NCBI GenBank assembly: GCA_051001975.1
Contig: JBPCMU010000017.1
Coordinates: forward strand, 30,599 to 94,598
Reading direction: 5' to 3'
From: DATAEG01 sp051001975
Lineage (GTDB): Bacteria; Actinomycetota; Actinomycetes; Mycobacteriales; Jatrophihabitantaceae
DNA: 64,000 nucleotides
The position numbers were made by a program, and so were the translations under genes. Shown here in pieces: positions 8,114 through 16,312 of this stretch. The notes beneath the pieces are model-generated. The model saw nothing but the letters and a program-made list of their open reading frames with translations. It ran no database searches and was not told the origin of the DNA. The number at the start of each line of letters is the position of its first letter. The first letter of the stretch is position 1.

Positions 8114-9541
8114 TCAGTGAGTCCAGATAGCCGGGTGACGACCCCGCCACGGAGCTGCCTCCTCGACCTGCGCGGCCAGCGATAGCAGTGCCGCCTCGCC
8201 CGCCGGGCGACCGACCAGCATCATGCCGATCGGCAGACCCTCCGAACTCTGATACAGCGGCAGCGAGACCGCGGGCTGTCCACTGGTGTTGTACAGCGCC
8301 GTCCACGGGGTGAACTGCTTCTGTCGCTCGAAATCGGCTGCTGGGTCGCCACCGTCGGTGAACCATCCGACCGGGCGGGGCAACTGCGCGACGGTAGGAG
8401 TGAGCACGATGTCGACGTCCTGGCTGGCGATCGCCCGGCGGCACATCGTCTGCAGAGCGCCGATCGCGCGGGCGTAGTCGGCCGCGCCGACCTGCGCACC
8501 GCGCTCGCGCAGGTACCGGGTGAGCGGGACGAGCAGGCCCTCCTTCTGCGGCGGGATCGGCGCGGCCGCCGCGCTTACCGCCCAGGCCATCTCGAACAGC
8601 GGCACCGCCTCGGCCGGAATAGGCGGCTGGACGTCGACGATCTCGTGACCGAGGTCGGCGAGCAGCTTCGCCGCGTGCTGCCAGGCCTTTGCCACCTGCT
8701 CGTCGACGACGGCCGGGATCGGCGAGGAGAGATACCGCCCGATGCGCAGCACGCCCGGATCGCGGTCGCAGTGCGCCAGGAACGTCTCGCCCGCCGGCAG
8801 CGGCGGGGCCCAGTGCGGGTCCCCGGGCATCGGCCCGGCGACCGCATCGAGGAACGCTGCCGCGTCACGCACGGTTTGGGCCAGCGGGCCCAACGCGGAC
8901 AACCCCAGCGCGTCACCGTCGATCGGCCCTCGCGAGACTCGCCCACGGGAGGGCTTCAAACCGACCAGCCCACAGACGCTCGCCGGGATGCGGATCGAGC
9001 CGCCACCGTCACTGCCCTGCGCGATGGGTAGCAGACCACCGGCCACCGCAGCGGCGGCCCCGCCGCTGGAACCGCCGGCCAGCCGGGTGGTGTCCCAGGG
9101 CGTCCGCGCCGGTGGACCGATAGCCGGTTCGGTGTAGCAGGGCAGTCCCAACTCCGGGACCGACGTCTTGCCCAGACTGATCGTGCCGGCCCGCCGCAGT
9201 CTCACCACGATGTTGTCGTCGTACTCGGGCACCCAGTCGGCGAACGCCGCTGATCCGAGCTTGGTGGGCACACCTGCGGTGGCATTCAGGTCCTTGATCG
9301 CCAGCGGCACCCCGTAAAGCGGCGGCAGGTCGGCCGGGTCGGCGGCGTCGAGCACCGCCCGTTGCGCAGCCGTAGCCTCCGCCCGCGCGGAGTCGGCGGT
9401 GACGGTGACGAATGCGCCGAGCTGATCGTCGAGGCGATGGATGCGGTCCAGGTAGTGATCGACCAGCTCGACCGGTGAGATCTCCCGCCGTCGAATCGCG
9501 GCGGCCTGCTCCAGCGCACTCATCTCCTGCACAGACGTCAT
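8114..9541 (-). CDS. amidase (amidase signature family)
   Basis: This 475-residue enzyme of the amidase signature family hydrolyses carboxylic amides with a Ser-cisSer-Lys triad. The Lys is K83 in AIKDLN, the cis-Ser lies in the GGSSGG loop at 157-161, and the nucleophile is S182 in GSDGGGSIRIPAS. The length is normal. The ATG at 9541 (MTSVQEMSALEQ) is preferred to the longer frame from 9580. GatB and GatC are not adjacent, so this is a free-standing amidase, not GatA. Its substrate cannot be read from sequence. Confidence 0.88.
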   Translation of the reverse strand: MTSVQEMSALEQAAAIRRREISPVELVDHYLDRIHRLDDQLGAFVTVTADSARAEATAAQRAVLDAADPADLPPLYGVPLAIKDLNATAGVPTKLGSAAFADWVPEYDDNIVVRLRRAGTISLGKTSVPELGLPCYTEPAIGPPARTPWDTTRLAGGSSGGAAAAVAGGLLPIAQGSDGGGSIRIPASVCGLVGLKPSRGRVSRGPIDGDALGLSALGPLAQTVRDAAAFLDAVAGPMPGDPHWAPPLPAGETFLAHCDRDPGVLRIGRYLSSPIPAVVDEQVAKAWQHAAKLLADLGHEIVDVQPPIPAEAVPLFEMAWAVSAAAAPIPPQKEGLLVPLTRYLRERGAQVGAADYARAIGALQTMCRRAIASQDVDIVLTPTVAQLPRPVGWFTDGGDPAADFERQKQFTPWTALYNTSGQPAVSLPLYQSSEGLPIGMMLVGRPAGEAALLSLAAQVEEAAPWRGRHPAIWTH

Positions 9542-9615
9542 CACCGCACCGTATGCCACCGCTCGTCCGATACCGGGCATGGCCCGGTGCGCGAGAGGTC
9601 ACTAGCCTGACGACG

Positions 9616-10158
9616 ATGCCTTCCAGGGATGCCCTCCCCGATGCCGCGCCGGTTGATGACAACGCCGTCGCGGCTGACCGCATCATCCTGCTGAACGGCG
9701 CTTCGAGCTCGGGCAAGTCGACCGTGGCCAGACTGTTGCAGGCATCGCTGGACGAGCCGTTCCTGTACCTGAGCAGCGACCAACTCGTCGACTCCGGGGC
9801 ACTACCGACCCGGCGCCAGCCGAGTGGTCCGTTCGACTGGGTTGGCTCGATGCGCCCGAAGTTCTTCGACGGCTTCCATGGATCGATCGCCGCGATGGCC
9901 GGGGCGGGCAACGATCTGGTGGTCGAGCACATCATCGTCGCGGAGATCGACCGGCGCGAACGGGCCCGCGGTGATCGACGCACCGGTGAGGGCCGTTCGC
10001 ATATCCAGGTCAATCGCGTCCACGAGTTCGGCTCCTACGACCTGGAGATCGACACGACCGACGGCGTGCACGCGCGGGTCGCCGAGCAGATCATCCAGGC
10101 CTGGACGTCCCGATCGCCCGTAGGCGCGCTGTTGCGGACTGGCGATGACGGTGCCTGA
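9616..10158 (+). CDS. chloramphenicol phosphotransferase-like protein with an internal deletion
   Basis: The 180-residue product has a Walker A (GASSSGKST) near residue 30, the acceptor-side segment LYLSSDQLVD, NDLVVEHII, and the C-terminal ERARGDRRTGEGRSH and YDLEIDTTDG segments of CPT-like P-loop kinases. Between VVEHII and AEIDRRERARGD about 30-35 residues are missing. Relatives carry a beta strand there ending in a VGVxC-type motif. The deletion is in frame, so the ORF stays open but the fold is probably damaged. It overlaps the DUF402 gene by 14 bases. Confidence 0.7.
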   Translation: MPSRDALPDAAPVDDNAVAADRIILLNGASSSGKSTVARLLQASLDEPFLYLSSDQLVDSGALPTRRQPSGPFDWVGSMRPKFFDGFHGSIAAMAGAGNDLVVEHIIVAEIDRRERARGDRRTGEGRSHIQVNRVHEFGSYDLEIDTTDGVHARVAEQIIQAWTSRSPVGALLRTGDDGA

Positions 10159-10666
10159 TATCGCACCGGTGCGGATGGCGTTCACGAAGTGGGACGGCTC
10201 GCCGCACTGGCGGCTGGACACGCTGCGCATCGGCGAGGACGAGTACGGCGTGTGGCTGTGGGCACCGCGCGGCACAGTGAACAGCCGGCCCGGCGCAGAG
10301 TTCGCCGCCACCGACCACACGGTCTCCCTCGTCCCGCGCACAGGTAATCACGTGATTGCCTTCTGCGGCCCGGATACCTGGGTGCCCGTCTACGTCGATA
10401 TGACCACGCAGCCGGGCTGGGACGGTGATGTCGTCACGATGGTGGACCTGGACCTCGACGTGGTGCGGCACTGGGACGGCTCGATCGAGGTGCTGGACGA
10501 GGACGAGTTCGCCGAGCACCAGGTGCGTTACGGGTACCCGCCGGAGATCGTCGAACTGGCCCGGCAGAGCTGCGCTGAGGTCGCTGCCGCGCTGCGTGGC
10601 GGCGCCGAGCCGTTCGGCTCCGTCGGCGAGGCATGGCTGGCGAAAGCACGCGAATTGCAGCGGTGA
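10145..10666 (+). CDS. DUF402 domain protein
   Basis: This 173-residue protein has a DUF402 core. The N-terminal half has short beta strands (YGVWLWAPRG, VYVDMTTQPGW), followed by the acidic metal-binding segment VDLDLDVVRHWDG, then LDEDEFAEHQ and a C-terminal helical region. Family members in Staphylococcus and Streptomyces hydrolyse nucleoside di/triphosphates with acidic residues of this kind. That activity is inferred here. Its start overlaps the end of the CPT-like gene, so translation may be coupled. Confidence 0.75.
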   Translation: MTVPDIAPVRMAFTKWDGSPHWRLDTLRIGEDEYGVWLWAPRGTVNSRPGAEFAATDHTVSLVPRTGNHVIAFCGPDTWVPVYVDMTTQPGWDGDVVTMVDLDLDVVRHWDGSIEVLDEDEFAEHQVRYGYPPEIVELARQSCAEVAAALRGGAEPFGSVGEAWLAKARELQR

Positions 10667-10993
10667 CGCCGAGGATGGTGCACGGCGACAGGGACATCCA
10701 CGGAAACGATCATCGGTCCCTTGTCGTGCATCGCCGGGCGCCGGTTCTGATCGTGGCGAAAGGCGCATCGACGGAGGGTGCTGATAGGGCCTTCGGTTCG
10801 CGTTGCCGGGCCACCGTTCGGATCGTGGCGAAAAGCGGCATCGACGGAGATCGTTGATCGGGTGCCGCTTGGCGATGCCGGACTCCGGGTCCGCTTTTGT
10901 TGGCCTCTCGCGGTCGTCGAATTTCGACTTTGCCCTTATCTGATATGGGGAAAGTCTTTGACTTACTCAAACCAGGCGAGCATAATAGAACGT
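10667..10993. other. gene-free stretch holding imperfect tandem repeats
   Basis: No convincing gene lies here. The left part holds the repeat block listed at 10729-10890. The right part (10905-10990) is noticeably AT-richer than its surroundings (GACTTTGCCCTTATCTGATA, then CATAATAGAACGT) and probably contains the promoter of the DUF222-HNH pseudogene that follows. Short ORFs on either strand have no recognisable similarity. Confidence 0.5.
10729..10890. repeat. imperfect tandem repeat, about 72-base unit, two copies plus a partial third
   Basis: Unit 1 (about 10729-10800) and unit 2 (10801-10872) share a TTGCCGGGC-like opening, then GATCGTGGCGAAA, then GCATCGACGGAG, then a TTGATCGG-like end. 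A third partial copy begins at 10873 (GATGCCGGACTCCGGGTCCG). The copies differ at several positions, so the duplication is not recent. The unit length is not a multiple that suggests coding, and there is no ORF across it. Confidence 0.55.
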
Positions 10994-12086
10994 ATGAGCG
11001 AGGACGGAGTGCGCGGTCTAAGCGACGCGGTGCTGGAGCGCCTCGACACCGCGGTGGACGACCTGCTCGCGCTACCCCTGTCCGGTGAGTCCGACCAGCA
11101 GATCCTCGCGATCTGGCAGCACCTGGAACGTCTGTCTCGCCGTCTCGCAGCAGCCGATCATGCTCCGATCGGGCAGATCACTACTCGGGGGTTGACGCAG
11201 GCTCATGGTGCGCGCAGTGTCGCCTGTTTCGCGCGGCAGGCGCTGCGGATCAGCGTCCGGGAGGCCAGTGCGCGGGTGCGTGCCGCGGCGGCCGGGCCAC
11301 GCGCCTCGCTGACCGGTGAACTACTGCCCGCGGAGTTCCCGGTCGTGGCCGCCGCGCAGGCCGCCGGGGACCTGTCCCCGGCACAGGCGCGGGTGGTGGT
11401 GCGCACCGTGCAGGGGCTGCCCGACGCGCTCCGCGACGCCCACGAGGACGCGGTCGAGGAGTTCCTCGTCGCCCAGGGCCGGATCTTCGACCCCGACACC
11501 CTCACCACCCTGGCCCGCCGGCTGTCCGACACCCTCGACCCCGACGGCACCCTGAGACACCACCTACCGCCGCCGGCACCGCGACCTCACCCTGCGCCTG
11601 CGCCCGGACGGCTCGTCGCACCTTGACGGCGACCTGACCGCGGAGCTCACCGGGCACGGCGTCCGGATCCCCACCGCCGAAGCCAGCCAGTGGGCCGGCG
11701 GCCACACCCGCACCATCGCCGTCGCCGTGAACCACCTCAAACAGGTCACCGCCTACAGCAGCGCGCACCGCACCTTCACCGAAAACCAGCGCCTCGCGAT
11801 GATCGCCCGCGACCAGGGCTGCAGCTTCCCCGGCTGCGACGTCCCACCCCAATGGTGTCAAAGCCACCACGTCACCGACCACGCCGCCGGCGGACCCACC
11901 TAGGTCGACAACGGCACCCTCCTCTGCGGCTGGCACCACCGCGAACACGCCGCCCTCGGCTGGACCTGCCACATGATCAACGCCATCCCACACTGGACCC
12001 CACCCACCTGGATCGACCCCACCCAAACACCCCAACGCAACCACCTCCACCACCCCGCAGCGAGCCTCACCCTCAACACGGGATAG
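10994..12086 (+). pseudogene. broken DUF222-HNH endonuclease (13E12 repeat family)
   Basis: From ATG 10994 the DUF222 half is intact for about 190 codons (LERLSRRLAAADH, QALRISVREASARVRAA, AQARVVVRTVQGLPD). Near 11562 the frame shifts by one: RRHRDLTLRLRPDGSS continues in another frame. There the region usually separating DUF222 from HNH is mostly missing (DLTAELTGHGVRIP). The HNH half reads GCSFPGCDVPPQWCQSHHVT, then an in-frame TAG at 11902-11904, then VDNGTLLCGWHH and a stop at 12084-12086. A frameshift, a deletion and a nonsense codon together make it a pseudogene. Confidence 0.8.
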
Positions 12087-12101
12087 CCCCTGCCCGTCGA
12101 G

Positions 12102-13088
12102 CTATTTGTCGTCGGTGGTTTCCGGCGGCGGCTTGTCGAACGTCACGTCAACATTCTCGAAGCCCTTCATCCGCTGTGTCTGGGCCTGAGTCGAGTACGC
12201 CCGGCGGTCTCCTGCGGTGAGCTCGACGTCGTCGGTGAAGGGAGTGAGCAGAGATCGCGGATGCAATCGATCCACCCGCACCACATTGATCTCAACACAC
12301 AGCACGACGACGACGGCAGTCAGATAGAGGAAGGCGATCATGCCCAGGACCAATGCAAACACACTGTTGGTGGCGCTTGCGTTCCTGACGACGTGCCCGA
12401 CATACAGGACACCGAATGACTGCACCAGTTGCCAGACAACCGCGGCAGCGATGGCACCCGGAGCGACATCGCGGATCGTCAGCTTGCGGGCGGTCGCGTA
12501 GCGGAAGGCAAACACGAAGATCGCGGCGTTGAGGGCCACGGAACCAGCAATCACCAAGCCCCGGAGCGTGGACCCGAACGAGCCGACCCCGATGCCTCCG
12601 GCAATCGACAGTGCCGTCGTGCCGAGGATCGCGACACCGCCGGTCAACAACAGGACGAGACTGCGCGCCCGCGCCTTGAACGGGTTCGGCCGGCTGTTGC
12701 GCGGAACCGTCCAGGCGGCGTTCATCGCGTACTGCACCGCCTGGGCCACCCCGAGCCCGCCATAGATCGAACCGAGAATCCCGACCACCAGACCTACTGT
12801 TCCGCCTCCTATCCGCTTCGGATCGTTCAATTGGCTACCGACGACCGGGAACTGATGCAACGCCGAGTTCAACACCTGCTGCTGCAGATGCGGGTCTCCG
12901 GCCAGGACGAACCCCAAGACCGTGGACAACAACAGCAGCAGCGGGAACACCGATACGAACGCGTAGTAGGTGATCAGTGCCGCCAGATATCCGCCGGTGT
13001 CGTCGAAATACTTGTAGGCCACCGCCAGTGGGAAGTTCGCCCAAGGATGCCGGCGTTGAAACCGGTCCAGCCGCTCGATGGTCCGCAC
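12102..13088 (-). CDS. YihY/UPF0761 family inner-membrane protein
   Basis: This 328-residue protein of the YihY (formerly BrkB/'RNase BN') family has about six transmembrane helices. Visible landmarks are the N-terminal RTIERLDRFQRRHP, the helix YLAALITYYAFVSVFPLLLL, then SIYGGLGVAQAVQYAMNAAW and a late LYLTAVVVVLCVEINVVRV. The charged 60-residue tail is cytoplasmic. The family's transport or other function is not established. The GTG at 13088 is listed. The frame is open further upstream into the neighbouring HNH gene, but homology starts here. Confidence 0.82.
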   Translation of the reverse strand: MRTIERLDRFQRRHPWANFPLAVAYKYFDDTGGYLAALITYYAFVSVFPLLLLLSTVLGFVLAGDPHLQQQVLNSALHQFPVVGSQLNDPKRIGGGTVGLVVGILGSIYGGLGVAQAVQYAMNAAWTVPRNSRPNPFKARARSLVLLLTGGVAILGTTALSIAGGIGVGSFGSTLRGLVIAGSVALNAAIFVFAFRYATARKLTIRDVAPGAIAAAVVWQLVQSFGVLYVGHVVRNASATNSVFALVLGMIAFLYLTAVVVVLCVEINVVRVDRLHPRSLLTPFTDDVELTAGDRRAYSTQAQTQRMKGFENVDVTFDKPPPETTDDK

Positions 13089-13140
13089 GAGGTACAGCTC
13101 ACCACACCCCGCCGAGCCGTGCCCGCGAGGCGATCCCTCC

Positions 13141-13677
13141 TCAGGCGGTGGCTGCCTCGGCGTCCAGTCCGGAGATCTCCCGGCCTGCCCAGGCGAGGTA
13201 CCGGTCCCAGGCAGGATCCCGGGAGGCCCAGCCGAGCACCACCGCGACCGTCGGCGGCGGTTCACTCGGACGGGTCGCCAGCCGCCAGCCGAGCTCTGCC
13301 AACATCCGGTCGCCCTTGCGATGATTGCAGCGTGCACAGGCCGCGACGACGTTCGTCCAGGCATGCCCGCCGCCTCGCGAACGCGGTACGACGTGGTCGA
13401 TGGTGTCCGCGCGCGCGGTGCAGTAGACGCAGCGGTGGCCGTCGCGATCGAGAACCGCGCGCCGGGTCAATGGCACAGCGCGCCGGTACGGGACCCGAAC
13501 GAAGTGCGACAGCCGCACCACAGTCGGCGCGGTAATGACCTGCCGTTCGGAATGCAGCACCAGACTGCCCGCCTCCACTACGACGGCCTTCTCGGCGAGG
13601 ACCAGCACAACAGCGCGGCGCAGCGGGACGATGCACAGCGGTTCGAAGGACGCGTTCAGCACCAGAGTTCCCGCCAT
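13141..13677 (-). CDS. HNH endonuclease family protein
   Basis: This 178-residue protein starts MAGTLVLNASFEPL, typical of stand-alone actinobacterial HNH proteins (Rv2469c position). The HNH core reads DRDGHRCVYCTARADTIDHV, then PRSRGG, then NVVAACARCNHRKGDR, giving two CxxC zinc pairs and the catalytic DHVVP His. A GGAGGT lies 7 bases before the ATG at 13677, which settles the start. Such genes are chromosomal and conserved in order, so this is probably a housekeeping nuclease rather than a mobile-element gene. Its substrate is unknown. Confidence 0.88.
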   Translation of the reverse strand: MAGTLVLNASFEPLCIVPLRRAVVLVLAEKAVVVEAGSLVLHSERQVITAPTVVRLSHFVRVPYRRAVPLTRRAVLDRDGHRCVYCTARADTIDHVVPRSRGGGHAWTNVVAACARCNHRKGDRMLAELGWRLATRPSEPPPTVAVVLGWASRDPAWDRYLAWAGREISGLDAEAATA

Positions 13678-13908
13678 GGCCAGTACCTCCCCACCGCGAC
13701 ATCCGGCGCGACCGGCGAGCGACCCGACTCTCAGCGGAGTCGCCCGGCGTCCTGCACTCGGGCGTGTCTGCCAGTAGTCAACCCGACGAAGCGGCTCTGC
13801 GCACGCTCTTTGGGTGTTCATTACCAGGGCTTCACCTCGGCGGCCAGACGGCGGTGACTGCCGTGGCGCCTCGGGCGGACCGGTACGTTACGAGCCGAGG
13901 GAGAGGTG

Positions 13909-14925
13909 ATGACCCTGCACGCGCAGACCGTACTGCTGTCCGCATCCCGGCACGGGGTCGCGAAGTTCCTGCACGATCACGGCGATGTCGTGATCGCGCG
14001 GCCGGCCCGGATCCTGCTGATCATCATCTTTGCGTTGGTGCTGCGGCTGCTCGCCCACCGCGCGATCAACCGACTCGCCCGGGCCACCGGCGAGGCCACG
14101 GTACCGCCGTTGCTGCGTCCGCTGAAGGAACGCGCGCTGTCCGCCGGCGACCGCTTCTTCGAGATCACTCCACTGCAACGAGAACGGCGCCGGCAGCGCG
14201 CTGAGACGATCGGTTCGGTCCTCAAGAGCGCCGTGTCGTTCACCCTGTTCGTGATGGCCCTGCTGCTCATTCTCGGCGAGTTGGAGTTCAGCCTGGCGCC
14301 GCTGATCGCCGGCACTTCGATCGTCGGCGTCGCGCTCGGGTTCGGTGCGCAGAACATCGTCAAGGACTTTCTGGCCGGGATCTTCATGATCATGGAGGAC
14401 CAGTACGGCGTGGGCGACGTCATCGACGTGAAGGAGGCCACCGGCACGGTGGAGGCGGTGGGATTGCGCACTACCCGGCTGCGCGACGTGCACGGCACCG
14501 TCTGGTACGTCCGCAACGGCGAGATCATCCGGGTCGGCAACAAGAGCCAGGGCTTCGCGCAGGTCGTGCTGGACGTGCCCATCGCGCCGACCGCCGACGT
14601 GGACCGGGCCTCGCAGATCATGCTCGGGGTGGCGACCGATCTCGCCGCCGATTCGGCCTGGCACGACATCTTCCTCGGCGCCCCGGAGCTGGCCGGCATC
14701 GAGGAACTCACCCAGGAAAAGACCGTTATCCGGGTCACCGCGCGAGTGCGCCCACCCGATCAGTGGCGTACTGCGCGCGAACTGCGCCGTCGGATCCGGG
14801 ACCAGATCGGCCCATTGGCCAGCGGTACGGCGACGATCGTCAGCATGCATCCATATGCCGGACCCGCGCCCGGCTCAACACCCCCGACGGGCTCTGCTGC
14901 GGCGGGCACACCGGAGGAGCGGTGA
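13909..14925 (+). CDS. MscS-family mechanosensitive ion channel
   Basis: The 338-residue protein has transmembrane helices near residues 25-50 and 95-150. The pore-lining helix with glycine/alanine packing reads AGTSIVGVALGFGAQNIVKD, then FLAGIFMIMEDQYGVGD leads into the beta domain (VEAVGLRTTRLRD, VWYVRNGEI). The cytoplasmic alpha/beta domain follows, with a Pro/Gly/Thr-rich tail. These channels release solutes under hypo-osmotic shock. The ribosome binding site GGGAGAGG favours ATG 13909 over the GTG at 13906. Confidence 0.92.
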   Translation: MTLHAQTVLLSASRHGVAKFLHDHGDVVIARPARILLIIIFALVLRLLAHRAINRLARATGEATVPPLLRPLKERALSAGDRFFEITPLQRERRRQRAETIGSVLKSAVSFTLFVMALLLILGELEFSLAPLIAGTSIVGVALGFGAQNIVKDFLAGIFMIMEDQYGVGDVIDVKEATGTVEAVGLRTTRLRDVHGTVWYVRNGEIIRVGNKSQGFAQVVLDVPIAPTADVDRASQIMLGVATDLAADSAWHDIFLGAPELAGIEELTQEKTVIRVTARVRPPDQWRTARELRRRIRDQIGPLASGTATIVSMHPYAGPAPGSTPPTGSAAAGTPEER

Positions 14926-14932
14926 GCTCGGC

Positions 14933-15370
14933 CTACTGCGTACCGACCACCAACGCGTAGCCACCGAGACCCCGCAGGCGGCCGGCTTCGATCACGCCGC
15001 CGGGCACCCGCACGGACTGCACTGTGCCGTTCGCGGAATCGAACTCGACGTCCTCGAGCGGGCCGATCTCCTCGCCCGCGTCGGTCAGTACCCGGGCACC
15101 CAGTAGCGCCCGGTTTCCTTTCACCGTCGCAATCTCCGACGGTGACTCGGCGTCGCGCACACTCGATTCCTCGTCCACCACGAGGGCCGCGTCGCCGATT
15201 CCGCCGACAGCCGCGGTGCTCAGCACGGTTGCCTTGCGGCCCTTGCCGACCTGCCAGGCGACCAGGGTGCGACTGGGCACGTCCAGGACCGCTCCGGTCA
15301 GCGGCCCGAGATTCTCCGCAGTCGCGCGGGAGACGACGCTACGGCCGATCGTCTCAGCGAGGCTGCTCAT
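14933..15370 (-). CDS. PRC-barrel domain protein, third gene of the operon
   Basis: This 145-residue protein carries two PRC-barrel-like strand sets. LAETIGRSVVSRATAENLGP and AVLDVPSRTLVAWQVG form the first. GARVLTDAGEEIGPLEDVEF and VQSVRVPGGVIEAGRL form the second. PRC-barrels are small beta-barrels found in the photosynthetic reaction centre H subunit, RimM and many actinobacterial proteins of unknown role. It overlaps the upstream PRC gene by 4 bases (ATGA), so the two are translationally coupled and may form a heteromer. Confidence 0.8.
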   Translation of the reverse strand: MSSLAETIGRSVVSRATAENLGPLTGAVLDVPSRTLVAWQVGKGRKATVLSTAAVGGIGDAALVVDEESSVRDAESPSEIATVKGNRALLGARVLTDAGEEIGPLEDVEFDSANGTVQSVRVPGGVIEAGRLRGLGGYALVVGTQ

Positions 15371-16092
15371 GACTGGCTCTCCCGCGCCGGGGCGGGTGCC
15401 GCCGGTGGTGTCGGTGCGGGCGCGTCCGCGGGCGGTGCACCCGGTGCGGATTCCGCGGTGAGCATCGCCCGGAACTGCTCGAGCGCACCACCGAACCCGG
15501 ACAGGTCGTCGCGGATGTACGGCTCGACCGAGGCCGGCACCATCAACGCGGTGCCGGACACCGACAGCGCATAGGGCAGCGGCACGAACATCGCCGCGCC
15601 GCCGCGGCCCTGCAGCGCTTCATCGCCGGCGAGCTGGTAGCCGACTACGTCGCCCGGCGAGATACCGCTCTGCGCGGAGCCCATCACGCCGGCCGCGACG
15701 ATCAGATCGGTGACCTGGCCGAGTCGTTGGCCGGCGTCGGTGAGCACGTCGTTGCCGAGCACGTTGCGCTGCCTCTCGCCACCCTCGGAACTGCCCGCCG
15801 CTGCGGCCTCCTCGAGCGAGGCGGCCTCAACCATGACAGCGTCCCGCCCGATCGAGTGCACCGCCGACAGAGCCAGCGGCGTCTTCAACGGGCCGGCCAG
15901 CAGCCCGCTGGCCTTGTTGAGCGTGAAGCCGAGCACGTGGCCGGCGTCCGGTGAGTAGATGACGTCCTTGATCTTGGCCAGTACCTCGCCCTCCGGGATG
16001 CTGACGACCGGCAGCCCATTGATGGACGTGGCGGCGATCAACACCAGCCGCGGCGCGCTGAGTCCCGAGGCGACATCCCCGGACAGCGTCAC
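15367..16092 (-). CDS. PRC-barrel domain protein, second gene of the operon
   Basis: The 241-residue product starts with a PRC-barrel (RLVLIAATSINGLPVVSIPE, then GEVLAKIKDVIYSPDAGHVLG). It has a second barrel-like copy around GNDVLTDAGQRLGQVTDLIV and a C-terminal linker rich in Pro/Ala. No signal peptide or transmembrane helix is visible. It overlaps both the small membrane protein gene upstream and the PRC gene downstream by about 4 bases, which marks a tightly coupled three-gene operon. The function is not known. Confidence 0.78.
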   Translation of the reverse strand: MTLSGDVASGLSAPRLVLIAATSINGLPVVSIPEGEVLAKIKDVIYSPDAGHVLGFTLNKASGLLAGPLKTPLALSAVHSIGRDAVMVEAASLEEAAAAGSSEGGERQRNVLGNDVLTDAGQRLGQVTDLIVAAGVMGSAQSGISPGDVVGYQLAGDEALQGRGGAAMFVPLPYALSVSGTALMVPASVEPYIRDDLSGFGGALEQFRAMLTAESAPGAPPADAPAPTPPAAPAPARESQS

Positions 16093-16241
16093 GGGGTACT
16101 CCCGGACGACGGCGGCTCACCTGGGGTCGACCGGGTGGCGATGACTCCGCCGGCCCGGCGCCGACGCTGCACGTACAGCGCCAGCACGAGAGCAGCGATG
16201 ACCAGCACGATCACGACGACAATCACGACGAGAGTGCTCAT
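16089..16241 (-). CDS. 50-residue single-pass membrane protein, first gene of the PRC operon
   Basis: MSTLVVIVVVIVLVIAALVL forms a single hydrophobic helix, followed by a basic YVQRRRRAGG stop-transfer and a short polar tail. AGAGGTGAGG lies just upstream of the ATG at 16241. The stop overlaps the start of the PRC gene by 4 bases. It probably anchors the PRC-barrel proteins or a partner at the membrane, which is an inference from coupling alone. Confidence 0.65.
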   Translation of the reverse strand: MSTLVVIVVVIVLVIAALVLALYVQRRRRAGGVIATRSTPGEPPSSGSTP

Positions 16242-16312
16242 CGCCTCACCTCTTCGCACATCGGCAGTCGCGGTGTGCGACGCCCTGCGCCGACCGTACC
16301 GTGCAAACCTGG

